Assembly: GCA_021413825.1 (NCBI GenBank)
Contig: JAIOPQ010000001.1
Location: 24,319 to 88,318, forward strand
Source: Spirochaetia bacterium
Lineage (GTDB): Bacteria > Spirochaetota > Leptospiria > Leptospirales > Leptonemataceae
Length of the DNA: 64,000 nt
Direction: 5' to 3'
This document shows positions 34,674 through 44,539 of the stretch, piece by piece (position 1 is the stretch's first letter; every line of letters starts with the position of its first letter). The notes under the pieces are model-generated. The model did no database searches, was not told where the DNA came from, and saw nothing but the letters and a program-made list of their open reading frames with translations. Made by a program: the position numbers and the translations under genes.

Positions 34674-35392
34674 GATTGCGGCTGATAGAGCGCGTTCTTG
34701 CCGCGAAGATCGATTCTGCCTTTCTGGCGCCCCTCCTTCTCAAAATATGCAAGGGATACCGTTATGCGCTCTACTGTGCTCGTGGTTAGATCCGGAACGT
34801 CCATTTGAATCGGCGGACGAATCATAAATAACGTGTAATAGCCTTTGCGGATAAGTATCTCAGAAATCCTTTTTTCCAAATCCGGCGCCTGTTCGCGAAT
34901 ACTGCGGAGCGAAATCAATGTCTCGTTTAGACCTTCACCAGATGCGTTGTTCCCCTGGATTCTAAACGCCCCGCTTACAATCGGAGAAGCTGTGCAGCGT
35001 CCATCGTAATGCAGAATTCGACCTGTTTCATCCACATCGATCATACTTCCATCGAGTCTGAGCACAGCAGAGCAAAGCCTTTCGTGTACGCGAATCACGA
35101 TTTCTCCGCTTTCATCTTCCATGATAACAGAATTAATTGCAGGCACAGCAAGAAGCCGATTACGTGCAGCGAATAAATCACCGCGCGTCAAAGGGGCATC
35201 CGCTTTGAGACCTGATGCAAGTAGAATCTCCGCTGACGTAAGGTACGAATTTCCTGTCACGCGAATCTGCTTGACATTTGTATAGCTCTTTCCATAATAG
35301 AATGCGATACCGGCGCCAGCCACAACCAGCAGTACAGAAGATAGAATCAGGAATACAAAGAGGTTACGTCGCTCTGACGCAGGCTCCACCAT
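34670..35392 (-). CDS. ftsQ: FtsQ/DivIB-type division protein
   Basis: 240 residues: a short cytoplasmic tail, a membrane helix (LFVFLILSSVLLVVAGAGIAFYYG), then a POTRA domain (VKQIRVTGNSYLTSAEILLASGL) and a beta domain. The sequence is weakly conserved, but position between murC and ftsA and topology make the call firm. It links the early and late divisome in the periplasm. It lies 51 bases after murC. Confidence 0.88.
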   Translation of the reverse strand: MVEPASERRNLFVFLILSSVLLVVAGAGIAFYYGKSYTNVKQIRVTGNSYLTSAEILLASGLKADAPLTRGDLFAARNRLLAVPAINSVIMEDESGEIVIRVHERLCSAVLRLDGSMIDVDETGRILHYDGRCTASPIVSGAFRIQGNNASGEGLNETLISLRSIREQAPDLEKRISEILIRKGYYTLFMIRPPIQMDVPDLTTSTVERITVSLAYFEKEGRQKGRIDLRGKNALYQPQS

Positions 35393-35443
35393 GAGCGATG
35401 GAATATATTATGTCTCATTGCGGCGCAACCAAAAATTGAAATA

Positions 35444-36772
35444 TCAGGTTTCCTGAGCACGTTTCAAGGCAGCATGTGCCATGCTGGACACATCGCCTGC
35501 TCCCTGAAATAGAATTATGTCACCTGATTGTGCGGTCTTGAACAAAACCTGAAGCTCAGAGGCAGATGTCATCCGAGCACGATTCCCGGTCAATTGCACA
35601 ATCCACTCTGAATCTACTCCAGGGATTGGCTGTTCCCCTGCAGAATACAGGGGAAGAATCCAGCACTCATCGGCTAACGCCAGAACGTTCGCAAACCCGA
35701 CCCCATGCTCCTTTGTGCGGGTAAAACGATGGGGTTGAAATACAATTCGAATCCGCTTGCCTGGATTTCTGATCCGAAGGGCACTGAGAACCGCTGCAAT
35801 TTCTGACGGATGATGCCCGTAGTCATCGTATACTTCAGCACCATTCACAGTGCCAATGAGCTCCATGCGTCGCTCCACGCCGGGAAAGGTTTCAAATGCA
35901 GCAAGCAGCGTCCCGCGTTCAAAGTTGATGAGTCCATTGCTGCGCAGAGTATCGAGCAGTGCAAAAAGGCCCAGAGCATTCGATGCAAAATGCCTGCCAG
36001 GTAGCGACACCGAAAGCGCACCGATTCGCTCCTTGCCTCGAAACACTTCTAGATCGTCCGTCTGGCCCATGAACCTGCCCTGGTAGTCCGCCGGAAAATC
36101 GGCATTTGTTGAGTAGTAGACAGCACCATCGATTCCTCGCAGGACAGGATCCTCAGCATTGAGCACTGCAATCTCGCCTTCGATAGCAAATTGGCGAAAC
36201 GCCTCGTGTAAAGCCAGCTCATTGCCATAATGATCTAAATGATCTCTATCTACATTGAGAGCCAATCGAACATTTGCCCCGCTTTTCAGGAACGATCCAT
36301 CTGATTCGTCCGTTTCAAATACGGCAGGGCCATTGCCCTTTCGCATTCCCTGTTCCAGGTATTTCGGTCTCCCACCCGCAAAGATTGTAGGATCAAGCCC
36401 GATCTGTAACAGAACCCAACCGGCAATCGAAGTAGTTGAAGTCTTCCCATGGGTTCCAGCAATCCCAATGCGAATCGGATTTTGGGCCAGAAGCTCCCGC
36501 AAGAAATCCATGCGATGATACAGTTTCAATTCTCCCTTGCTATTGCGGTTCTTCGCGACCACCAGCTCAGGATGATCCGCAGGAATCGCCGAACTAAACA
36601 CTACTGCATCAACGGAGGCTATGCGACCTGGATCAATATCATTGTAAACAATCAGCCCCGCCTGTGCTCTGGCCTTTGGATCACATCCGTAGACTTCGTG
36701 CCCCGATTCTGCTGCAAGATGCGCAAGCGGAAGCATACCCGATCCGCCAATTCCAATAAAATAAACTTTCAT
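35444..36772 (-). CDS. murC: UDP-N-acetylmuramate-L-alanine ligase MurC
   Basis: 442 residues. The N-terminal Rossmann part has YFIGIGGSGMLPLAHLA, the ATP loop is GIAGTHGKTSTTSIAGW, and the C-terminal domain has YDDYGHHPSEIAAVLSALR. Motifs such as FETDESDGSFL and LNVDRDHLDHYG are typical of MurC. It adds L-Ala to UDP-MurNAc in the cytosol. ATGA-coupled to murG upstream. Confidence 0.96.
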   Translation of the reverse strand: MKVYFIGIGGSGMLPLAHLAAESGHEVYGCDPKARAQAGLIVYNDIDPGRIASVDAVVFSSAIPADHPELVVAKNRNSKGELKLYHRMDFLRELLAQNPIRIGIAGTHGKTSTTSIAGWVLLQIGLDPTIFAGGRPKYLEQGMRKGNGPAVFETDESDGSFLKSGANVRLALNVDRDHLDHYGNELALHEAFRQFAIEGEIAVLNAEDPVLRGIDGAVYYSTNADFPADYQGRFMGQTDDLEVFRGKERIGALSVSLPGRHFASNALGLFALLDTLRSNGLINFERGTLLAAFETFPGVERRMELIGTVNGAEVYDDYGHHPSEIAAVLSALRIRNPGKRIRIVFQPHRFTRTKEHGVGFANVLALADECWILPLYSAGEQPIPGVDSEWIVQLTGNRARMTSASELQVLFKTAQSGDIILFQGAGDVSSMAHAALKRAQET

Positions 36773-37806
36773 CCAGCTTCGATCGCCTCTGCAATCCGAA
36801 GCGCAGCATTATCATGAAACAGTTTCCTGGATGCCAGAGCCATCGCAGCCGTTGTGGCCTCGTTCTCCAGGAGCTCACGCAGAATGTTTGCGAGTCCCGC
36901 AGGATCGCTATCTGTTTGATTTAAAACGCGAGCAGCCCCGCCGCTTTCACAGATTCTCGCATTCGCAAGTTGATGGCCATCTTTGGAACTGGCCAGAGGC
37001 ACCAGAATCATTGGCAGCCCAAACAGCATGGCCTCAGTCAGGATCCCGGCACCGGAGCGTGAAACAAGAACATGTGCCTGTTTATATAAATCTTGAATAT
37101 TTGAATGAAAACCGAATAACGTTACGTTCTCTCTCTCTCCGAGCTTTGCTCGAACACTTTCCAGATTGTTCTCTCCGCATTGTAAAAACCATCGATACGT
37201 TTCACTCCATGCTTGATCAAGTAAAAGCCCAACCACCATTTCATTCAACTGCCTGGCACCCTGGCTTCCGCCCAAAATCAGGATGGACTTTGAACTACTG
37301 GGCCATTCATGCCCTGCTGCTGCAGAACGTAGCTTAGCCCGAACGGGGTTACCGACAAGAGAAACATTTGATAGCCGAGAAATCGGAAAGGTTGCAAAAA
37401 TGTGCCTGGCAAACCGAGCAAAAAATCGCGTTACCTGGCCTGGAACAGCATTCTGTTCGCAAAGATAGATCTTCTTGCGAAAGAAGACCGCAGCCAACAA
37501 GGCCGGAAGTGTAGGATACCCGCCGAGACCAAGCACAATGTCTGCCCGGCGCACTGGAATAATCGCATCCAGCAATGCGCTCATCAATTTAAATGGATAC
37601 GGTATAAGCGACCCGATTCCGGATGGAAATGGTGGCGCAGCATACGAATGAACTTTGAATGCAGCCGATTTCAAATCAGCGTACGCCTCGTTCCGGACTA
37701 AAGTCAAGAATTCCACGTCGTGCTTGCGCAATCGAAGCTCTTCCGCCATCGCACAACCAGGAGAAATATGACCACCGGTACCTCCGGCCACAACCAGTAC
37801 TTTCAT
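36769..37806 (-). CDS. murG: Lipid II synthase MurG
   Basis: 345 residues. The N-terminal loop VVAGGTGGHISPGCAMAEELR and the C-terminal ILILGGSQGARQLNEMV, LVSRSGAGILTEAMLFGLPMILVPL are hallmark MurG motifs for lipid I and UDP-GlcNAc binding. It adds GlcNAc to lipid I at the inner face of the membrane. The start ATG overlaps the ftsW stop. Confidence 0.96.
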   Translation of the reverse strand: MKVLVVAGGTGGHISPGCAMAEELRLRKHDVEFLTLVRNEAYADLKSAAFKVHSYAAPPFPSGIGSLIPYPFKLMSALLDAIIPVRRADIVLGLGGYPTLPALLAAVFFRKKIYLCEQNAVPGQVTRFFARFARHIFATFPISRLSNVSLVGNPVRAKLRSAAAGHEWPSSSKSILILGGSQGARQLNEMVVGLLLDQAWSETYRWFLQCGENNLESVRAKLGERENVTLFGFHSNIQDLYKQAHVLVSRSGAGILTEAMLFGLPMILVPLASSKDGHQLANARICESGGAARVLNQTDSDPAGLANILRELLENEATTAAMALASRKLFHDNAALRIAEAIEAG

Positions 37807-38942
37807 TCAGCCTCACTCTGACCGCATGCATTGAGCAATAGACCGGCCATACAAAAACTCGCAACTAAAGACGATCCGCCGTAGCTAAAAAATGGCAAAC
37901 TTACGCCAGTGGTTGGAACGACTCCCGTCACAACTGCAACGTTAAGCAGACTTTGAACAATCAGCATTACCAGACAACCAGCACCAAGCATGAAATAGAA
38001 GGGCTGATTCACGCGCCCGAGCAGATGAATACTTCGCCAGATAAACAGTACGTAGAGTAAGAACAAAATTCCGACGCCGACTATTCCAAAATCCTCGGCA
38101 AACAATGCCAGGATAAAATCGGTATGACCGAATGTCAAATAACGGTGCGCGAATCCCGTTCCGATGTCTGTTCCAGTGATATTGCCTTCTTGAAACGCGC
38201 GAAAGGCAGTGACGAGTTGATATCCGCCCTCATGTCTGTACGAATATGGATCCAGCCAGACCCAGAACCGCTCCATACGATAGTTGACCAGGAAAATTCC
38301 AAGAAGGAGTAGCGGAATAGAAGAAATTCCAACGAGCACCAGGCGAAGCATCGGAAAACCGGACAAATAGATCATGATAGCAAGCACTGTGAGAGTACAG
38401 ATAGTCGTGCCATATTGCGGCCCAATCAGGATCAAGAGTAGTACTGCACCCATCAGCGTGAATGGAAGGATGAGCCTTCTGAAATCGGCTTCGCCAGCGT
38501 TCAGGTTCACTTTCCCAAGAATATGCGCGGCATAAATCAGCAGCGTAATTTTGGCAAACTCAGATGGCTGAAAGCGAAATGGACCAATTGCCAGCCAGCG
38601 ATGAAAGCTTTCAGTTTTGGACGAGACCTTCTGCCCAAGACCAGGTACAAACACAAGGAGCAAGCTGAAAGTAGTGAGGATGAGAAAAAGAAGCGCATAA
38701 CGTCTAAGAAAATCCAAACGAACATACGCGCACACGAACAGGCCCAAAATTCCGGGCACAGACCAGAGCATCTGTTTGATAAAATAATAATCCGGATCCC
38801 CCTGATCAATTCTTGCCTGCAGGGATGATGCCGGATTCAGAGCATACAGCCCCATTCCGGCAATACAGAGGATCACGCCAAACAAAAACAGATCTCGTTT
38901 GCGTTCCAGAAGTTCGAAAATGAAACTCAGATCCTTCTTCAT
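37803..38942 (-). CDS. ftsW: SEDS-family peptidoglycan polymerase FtsW
   Basis: 379 residues with about ten membrane segments. Conserved SEDS features include FRFQPSEFAKITLLIYAAH, LIGPQYGTTICTLTVL and GVSLPFFSYGGSSLVAS. Its place between murD and murG identifies FtsW rather than RodA. It polymerises septal glycan, normally with a class B PBP (FtsI), which is absent from this cluster. Confidence 0.93.
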   Translation of the reverse strand: MKKDLSFIFELLERKRDLFLFGVILCIAGMGLYALNPASSLQARIDQGDPDYYFIKQMLWSVPGILGLFVCAYVRLDFLRRYALLFLILTTFSLLLVFVPGLGQKVSSKTESFHRWLAIGPFRFQPSEFAKITLLIYAAHILGKVNLNAGEADFRRLILPFTLMGAVLLLILIGPQYGTTICTLTVLAIMIYLSGFPMLRLVLVGISSIPLLLLGIFLVNYRMERFWVWLDPYSYRHEGGYQLVTAFRAFQEGNITGTDIGTGFAHRYLTFGHTDFILALFAEDFGIVGVGILFLLYVLFIWRSIHLLGRVNQPFYFMLGAGCLVMLIVQSLLNVAVVTGVVPTTGVSLPFFSYGGSSLVASFCMAGLLLNACGQSEAE

Positions 38943-40273
38943 CCGGCAAAGAGCGTGGCGCAGAGTTTTCGAAAATGCTCCCCCCTCTCCTCATACGAGT
39001 TGTATTGATCGTAGGACGCGCAGGCAGGCCCCAGATACACAACACCACCGGCTCGGCAAACCTCAAGACCTGCAGCAAATGCTTCCCGGAGATCCATGTA
39101 TGTCCTGGCGGTATTTGTATCTGCAGCTATCTTTGCTGCCGCCGCTCCAAACGGTAGTATACTGGCTCCAAAGTCTGCAAGGGGCTTATAGCTCAATCCC
39201 TTGTCATACCCTCCAGCCAGGAGTGCTACGCGCTTCCCCTTGAAAGCAGTCAGACCAGAACAGACTGCTTGCACGGTAGTTGCTTTAGAGTCATTGATGA
39301 ATTCAATCCCTTTCCAGTTACCTACAATCTCCATACGATGCGGCAGGCCGCGAAACGATCGTATAACGGCTGCAAGACGCTCAACACTAACCTCTTTGTT
39401 AGCCCGGCGAGCCAGATCATCGATAGCTGCCAGAGCACACTCCAGGTTAGATATATTATGCAATCCTGGAAGTTGAAATTCATCTCTGGCACAAACGCGC
39501 TTGTCCCTGAAATAGATCCCGTCTGACTTTACAGATTGAAGAGATTCGAGGGCTATGCGTCGTGCGGCACCTCCATTTGAAGTCAGAATCTCTCCGGGTG
39601 CCATGAATAGATCTTCCAGGGTTTGCTTGTTCGTGATTTTGAGCTTAGCCGAAAGGTATTCCTCTATGCTTGCATACCGATCCAGATGATCTTGATTGAG
39701 ATTCAGAATAAATGCAATATGCGCATGCAGGAAATGAGCAGGCTCAAGCTGAAAGGAAGAGCATTCAAGCGCTAGCAATGATTCTTGTTCTGATACGGGT
39801 GAAAGAACCAATGACGACAATGGAATTCCAAAGTTGCCACATGCAATCGAACTAAATCCGGCAGCCTCGCCCAATTTTTCAACGAGTGCTGTCGTTGTGG
39901 ATTTTCCGTCTGTGCCAGTAATCGCACAAATCCATGGCGGATCTTTCCAGTGCTTGCGTATCAATTCTGCCGCAAGATCGTTCTCCCCAAAAATTGGAAT
40001 ACCCTTTGCACGGGCCAAAGCAAACACAGGAAGGCTTAAGGGAACTCCCGGAGCTGTCACAAGAAAGTCGGGATTTTCTGCAAGGAGTTCCGGGCCGTCG
40101 GTCGGCCTGACGTCAATTAGCCCTGCACTTCCCAGAAACGGGAGTTTTTTCTCCGCATCAGAGTCGGAAAGTATTACCGTTGCACCGAGCTTCAGATAAA
40201 GCTCAGCTGCGGCAGCACCGGATTTACCCGCACCACCCAGAACAAGAATTCGTTTCCCAGAAATTTCTATCAC
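38939..40273 (-). CDS. murD: UDP-MurNAc-L-Ala-D-glutamate ligase MurD
   Basis: 444 residues. The N-terminal ILVLGGAGKSGAAAAELY, ATP loop ICAITGTDGKSTTTALVEKL (Asp-Gly-Lys instead of the more usual Asn-Gly-Lys) and FINDSKATTVQAV are MurD features, as is LLAGGYDKGLSY. It adds D-Glu to UDP-MurNAc-L-Ala. ATGA-coupled on both sides. Confidence 0.95.
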   Translation of the reverse strand: MIEISGKRILVLGGAGKSGAAAAELYLKLGATVILSDSDAEKKLPFLGSAGLIDVRPTDGPELLAENPDFLVTAPGVPLSLPVFALARAKGIPIFGENDLAAELIRKHWKDPPWICAITGTDGKSTTTALVEKLGEAAGFSSIACGNFGIPLSSLVLSPVSEQESLLALECSSFQLEPAHFLHAHIAFILNLNQDHLDRYASIEEYLSAKLKITNKQTLEDLFMAPGEILTSNGGAARRIALESLQSVKSDGIYFRDKRVCARDEFQLPGLHNISNLECALAAIDDLARRANKEVSVERLAAVIRSFRGLPHRMEIVGNWKGIEFINDSKATTVQAVCSGLTAFKGKRVALLAGGYDKGLSYKPLADFGASILPFGAAAAKIAADTNTARTYMDLREAFAAGLEVCRAGGVVYLGPACASYDQYNSYEERGEHFRKLCATLFAG

Positions 40274-41376
40274 TGAATCCGCAGAGTAGAAAGTGAGATG
40301 AGCGCCAGGATTACTCCAACCAGCCAGAATCGGATCACTACCCGCGTTTCAGGCCAACCAGACAATTCAAAATGATGATGTAACGGCGACATCTTGAAGA
40401 TTCGCTTTCCAGTAGATTTGAAACTGGCCACTTGCAGGATCACAGACACTGCCTCAGCAACGAATACTCCGCCCATGAGCGCCAGGAGAATTTCTTTCTT
40501 GAGTAAGATGGCGGCCATTCCAATGGATCCGCCCAGAGCTAGCGATCCAGTATCACCCATAAATACCATAGCGGGCGCCGCATTGTACCAAAGGAAGCCC
40601 ACGCCAGCACCCGTAAGGGCGGCAAGGAATACAGAGATTTCATGCGCCCCGTCAGCTGCGGGAACATTCAAATAGTTTGCAACCTTTGGAGTGCCAGTAA
40701 TATACGCAAGAACGCCTAACGTCACGGCGACGATTGCAACATTGCCAATTGCCAGGCCATCCAAACCATCTGTCAGATTTACGGCATGGGCCGAACCAAC
40801 CACAACTACCATCCAGAACGGCAGAGCGAACCAGGGGGTAAGATCCACTACCTGACCTTTCACAAATGGAAGGAACAATCCCGTCTTAGCATACTCGATC
40901 TTACGAAGCACACTGGGCTCAGGCATGAGAAAGTTGTAACACAGACAGAAAAACAGCGCTACTATCAGCGTTAATCCCATCTTCATCCGGGCATTCATAC
41001 CACCTTTCTTCTTCAGCACGACTTTTGAATAATCGTCCATGAACCCAATCATTCCAAGCGCCAGAGTACACACGAGCATCAGCACAAAACCGGTGTTGCG
41101 AAGGTTGCCGAATAACAAACAGGATATAGTGAGACTGAGCAGAATCATAATTCCGCCCATAGTTGGCGTGCCTGCTTTGTTTTGATGCGACTGCGGACCG
41201 TCCGTGCGCACGCGTTCACCAAATTTCAATTGCTTCAGCCAGGAAATGATCATTGGCCCAAAGATAAAACAGAATGCCATCGATCCAAGGCCAGCAAGCA
41301 CTGCGCGGAAGCTCACGTATCCGAATAGCCGAAAAAATCCAGGCATATGACCCGAAGAGTATAAATATTCAAACAT
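40270..41376 (-). CDS. mraY: Phospho-MurNAc-pentapeptide translocase MraY
   Basis: 368 residues with about ten membrane helices. Family motifs present are AGTPTMGGIMILLSL, MIGFMDDYSKVV (metal-binding Asp pair), VNLTDGLDGLAIG, MVFMGDTGSLALGG and LHHHFELSGW. It transfers phospho-MurNAc-pentapeptide to undecaprenyl phosphate, making lipid I. The start overlaps the murF end by eight bases. Confidence 0.97.
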   Translation of the reverse strand: MFEYLYSSGHMPGFFRLFGYVSFRAVLAGLGSMAFCFIFGPMIISWLKQLKFGERVRTDGPQSHQNKAGTPTMGGIMILLSLTISCLLFGNLRNTGFVLMLVCTLALGMIGFMDDYSKVVLKKKGGMNARMKMGLTLIVALFFCLCYNFLMPEPSVLRKIEYAKTGLFLPFVKGQVVDLTPWFALPFWMVVVVGSAHAVNLTDGLDGLAIGNVAIVAVTLGVLAYITGTPKVANYLNVPAADGAHEISVFLAALTGAGVGFLWYNAAPAMVFMGDTGSLALGGSIGMAAILLKKEILLALMGGVFVAEAVSVILQVASFKSTGKRIFKMSPLHHHFELSGWPETRVVIRFWLVGVILALISLSTLRIQ

Positions 41377-42772
41377 CGCTTTCCGCCTGGTTTACGAATC
41401 CGTTCTTTTTGATTGCATCGCTCACAAGATCCATTCGCGCGCGCCTTGAGCCCTTTACAAGAATTCCATCAAACTTATCCGGGGTAAAGCCATCGAGAAG
41501 TTTGAGCGGATCGATTTCAAGGACTGTCCTGCCCTCTTTGAAATGGGCGCGGTATCCATCGAGCAAAATCTGTGCGTCCTTTGTTCCGGAAGCAAATACC
41601 TCGGCAAATGCCATCTCACCCGCTGAATTTCCAACCGAGGCATGGGCAGACGGACTCACGTTACCGAGTTCCGCCATTTCGCCAGCAAACAGGGCAAGCC
41701 TGCCTTCCGGCAGGATCTCGCGCATTGATCGGATTGCAGCTAGAAAAGATGCCTCGTTTGCATTGTACGAATCATCGATCAGCAAGATCTCACGATTGTT
41801 CTGCTTCTTTCGAAATACTTGAAAGCGCCTCTGTGCCTCCGGTTTAACCCGGCCTGCAGCTCGAATCAACTCCGGGACTGGAACACCGGCTGAAGCAAGC
41901 AACAGAATCGACCCATACAAATTCTCAGCCATTACACGACTAAAATAGTTGGGATTATTTACTAACTGTCCTTTAAAACCAAATGAAATCCCCGCAGCGT
42001 CCAGCCGGACGGATCCCTCAGCCTGGTATTGTTCCAACGTCAGTTTGCGATTTTTTGCAGTTTGAACTGCAATTTCCTGGCACGGACTACCTGCATGATA
42101 CAAAAGCGTTCCACCAGACATGCCTTCTGTAATTTCAAGTTCAGCGCGCGCAATCTCTTCTATAGAAGAAAAGAATTCAGCATGCTCAAGAGCTATGGAT
42201 GTTACGATAGAATGATGAGGCCTTGCGATCTTTGAGAGTTCAGCCAGCTCACCTGCGTGATTCATACCCATTTCAAGAATTACGATTTCCGCGTCTTCTG
42301 GAATGTTTGCCAGAGTTAAGGGCAAACCAATGTGGTTATTCAGATTTCCGCGCGTTGCATAGCTGCGTTTGAATATCTGGCGTCCCATGCCTGCAAGCAT
42401 GTCTTTGGTTGATGTTTTTCCATTGGATCCGGCAACACCAAGCACGGGACATGAAAGTGAATCCCGTGCATGCGCCCCCAGTTTTAAAAGCGCCGTGAGA
42501 GTATCTTCAACCAGGTAGAGATTTATTTCCGGGGGAATGGCTTCTTTCAGAAGCTCGCCTTGCATGCGGTTTGCAATAATTCCCGTCGCACCCTTTTGGC
42601 AGGCAGTAGTGGCGTACTCATGCCCGTCAAAGTTATCGCCAATCAGGCAGACAAAAATATTCCCGGGCGCAAGAGTGCGTGTGTCCGTTGAGACACCGCT
42701 TGCATTCTGTGGCTTTCCCTGGACAGGAAGTCCGAGAACACGATTCAGTTCGTCGCTTTTCCAGACTCTCAT
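41369..42772 (-). CDS. murF: UDP-MurNAc-tripeptide-D-Ala-D-Ala ligase MurF
   Basis: 467 residues. N-terminal VSTDTRTLAPGNIFVCLIGDNFDGHEY is the UDP-MurNAc-peptide binding part, the ATP loop is VLGVAGSNGKTSTKDML, and LIDDSYNANEASFLAAIRSM lies in the C-terminal part. It adds D-Ala-D-Ala. ATGA overlap with murE; ends eight bases inside mraY. No ddl gene for D-Ala-D-Ala is in the window. Confidence 0.95.
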   Translation of the reverse strand: MRVWKSDELNRVLGLPVQGKPQNASGVSTDTRTLAPGNIFVCLIGDNFDGHEYATTACQKGATGIIANRMQGELLKEAIPPEINLYLVEDTLTALLKLGAHARDSLSCPVLGVAGSNGKTSTKDMLAGMGRQIFKRSYATRGNLNNHIGLPLTLANIPEDAEIVILEMGMNHAGELAELSKIARPHHSIVTSIALEHAEFFSSIEEIARAELEITEGMSGGTLLYHAGSPCQEIAVQTAKNRKLTLEQYQAEGSVRLDAAGISFGFKGQLVNNPNYFSRVMAENLYGSILLLASAGVPVPELIRAAGRVKPEAQRRFQVFRKKQNNREILLIDDSYNANEASFLAAIRSMREILPEGRLALFAGEMAELGNVSPSAHASVGNSAGEMAFAEVFASGTKDAQILLDGYRAHFKEGRTVLEIDPLKLLDGFTPDKFDGILVKGSRRARMDLVSDAIKKNGFVNQAESDV

Positions 42773-44196
42773 AGATTCCTGTGCCCAATGACGCTTATCG
42801 CATGTTTGATCTCTTCTGCGTCGGAGAAAACTTCGGTGCGATCTGAAAGAATCTGAACCGTTTCATGTCCTTTTCCTGCAATCACCACAAGACATTTCTG
42901 TGATCGATCGCATGTCTCCTCCAGGGCACGAATAATCGCGGCTCTCCTGTCACCGATTTCAAGAACCTCACCGCGGATTTCTCCAATTCCTGAACGCATT
43001 TGATTTCTGATTTCCTTTGGATCTTCCTTTCTCGGATTGTCGTCTGAAATGATAAATAGATCAGATTCGCGCGCGCCAATTTCGCCCATCAAAGGTCGCT
43101 TGCCCGGATCACGATTTCCGCCGCAACCGCAAACTGTTATCACGAAATCAGAGTTCGCACGGGCTTCTTTGAGCAATACCAGAAGCGCGTCCGGAGAGTG
43201 CGCATAATCCACAACTGCGATCGAGTCCTTGTTCTTGCTGATCGCAGCGAGGGAAATCGGTTCAAATCGACCCGGCACAGCTGGCAGCGTAGATAGACTG
43301 TTTAGAAACGCCTCTGATTCCTGTATTGAAAAGGACGCGGCCTCAATGGCAACCCTTGCATTGATTCGCTGAAAACTGGCAGGAAGATTAAGGTCGACTG
43401 GCCGAGATACTACAATTGCTTCTGAATCCAGTGAGCGAGCGTATTCGCTCATTTTGTTCGCATAACCTTCTGAATCGAGTCCATCGTCATAGACAATGAG
43501 TCTACCTCTGTTTGCAGCAGTTCGGGCGAATAAAAGTTTCTTTGCTTCAAAATAGTTTTCCATGCTCCCATGAAAATCCAGGTGATCGCGTGTAAGGTTC
43601 GTGAAAGCAGCCGCAACAAAGCGCGTGCCATGCAATCTTCCCAGGGCCAGAGCTTCTGAGGAGACTTCCATTGCTACTCGTTCAACTCCGGCGCGCACCA
43701 TATCTGCAAAGAGCGATTGCAATTGATAGGAGCGCGGTGTTGTGTAGCCTGTCTTGATTTCCATTTCACCTGATGGAGTGACGTATCGAACTCCAAGAGT
43801 TCCAATGAGGCCTGCGCGAATCCCAGCGTTCTTCCAGAGATGATAGACCATCCAGCTAACAGATGTTTTTCCGTTTGTGCCAGTTATGCCCACAACTGAT
43901 AGCCGCTCAGTAGGTCGTCCATGGAGGGCGGCTGCGATATCACCCATGCACCTGGCAACGCTGTTAACCCTGATCCATCCGCGCGAGTAAGGGCTTGCCG
44001 ATTCGTCAGGTCCGATTAACAGAATCGAACCGTTTTCAAATGCATGATTTGCAAATGGTCTGCCCTGTTCGCTCAGACAGAAAAGCACTCCATGGCCCGT
44101 TTCACGCGAGTCATCGGTGATTCGATGAAACTCGAAGTCTGCGCTCGATTCGATTAGCCTGGGATCGCCTGGGGCAAAAATTTCACTCAGTTTCAC
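42769..44196 (-). CDS. murE: UDP-MurNAc-tripeptide synthetase MurE (meso-DAP type)
   Basis: 475 residues. ITGTNGKTSVSWMVYHLW is the ATP loop; the C-terminal FIISDDNPRKEDP contains DNPR, the motif of meso-diaminopimelate-adding MurE enzymes (Lys-adding forms have other residues). VVDYAHSPDALLVLLKEAR is the conserved mid motif. It adds the third residue of the stem peptide, so the organism should have a DAP peptidoglycan. It starts six bases after ftsL with no ftsI in between. Confidence 0.95.
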   Translation of the reverse strand: MKLSEIFAPGDPRLIESSADFEFHRITDDSRETGHGVLFCLSEQGRPFANHAFENGSILLIGPDESASPYSRGWIRVNSVARCMGDIAAALHGRPTERLSVVGITGTNGKTSVSWMVYHLWKNAGIRAGLIGTLGVRYVTPSGEMEIKTGYTTPRSYQLQSLFADMVRAGVERVAMEVSSEALALGRLHGTRFVAAAFTNLTRDHLDFHGSMENYFEAKKLLFARTAANRGRLIVYDDGLDSEGYANKMSEYARSLDSEAIVVSRPVDLNLPASFQRINARVAIEAASFSIQESEAFLNSLSTLPAVPGRFEPISLAAISKNKDSIAVVDYAHSPDALLVLLKEARANSDFVITVCGCGGNRDPGKRPLMGEIGARESDLFIISDDNPRKEDPKEIRNQMRSGIGEIRGEVLEIGDRRAAIIRALEETCDRSQKCLVVIAGKGHETVQILSDRTEVFSDAEEIKHAISVIGHRNL

Positions 44197-44202
44197 AAGT
44201 AG

Positions 44203-44529
44203 TTAGGGAAGGTTCGCTCTGCTCGCGCCTGAATCAGCCGCTTCGCTGTCCCCACTCAGCCTGAGCCTCACGATTCGATTGTTCTCAGAAAACGGCAAAC
44301 CATCTGACGGTAGAACGAGATCCTTGCCGGTGAGCTTGCCCAGGGCCTCTTTGAGGGCCAGATTTTTTTTGAGGAGTTGCTCTTTCTTAAGGCCTGCCAT
44401 ATGAATATCTCTGCGCAACAGGGCAGCCGAGACCAGATTGCGGGTATAGAGATGAACCAGGCCAAATGGAATCAAAAGGGTCAAAAAGACCAGGAATAAT
44501 CCTCCGATTCCACTCTTTGGGCCACGCAT
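44203..44529 (-). CDS. ftsL: FtsL-like division protein
   Basis: About 108 residues from MRGPKSGIGG, where AAGGA lies four bases upstream; the longer track start overlaps rsmH and lacks such a site. One membrane helix (LFLVFLTLLIPFGLVHLY) is followed by a short coiled coil (LKKEQLLKKNLALKEALGKL). Size, topology and position between rsmH and murE support FtsL; the sequence itself is not diagnostic. It would form a periplasmic coiled coil with FtsB and FtsQ. Confidence 0.8.
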   Translation of the reverse strand: MRGPKSGIGGLFLVFLTLLIPFGLVHLYTRNLVSAALLRRDIHMAGLKKEQLLKKNLALKEALGKLTGKDLVLPSDGLPFSENNRIVRLRLSGDSEAADSGASRANLP

Positions 44530-44539
44530 TGCTTCCTTA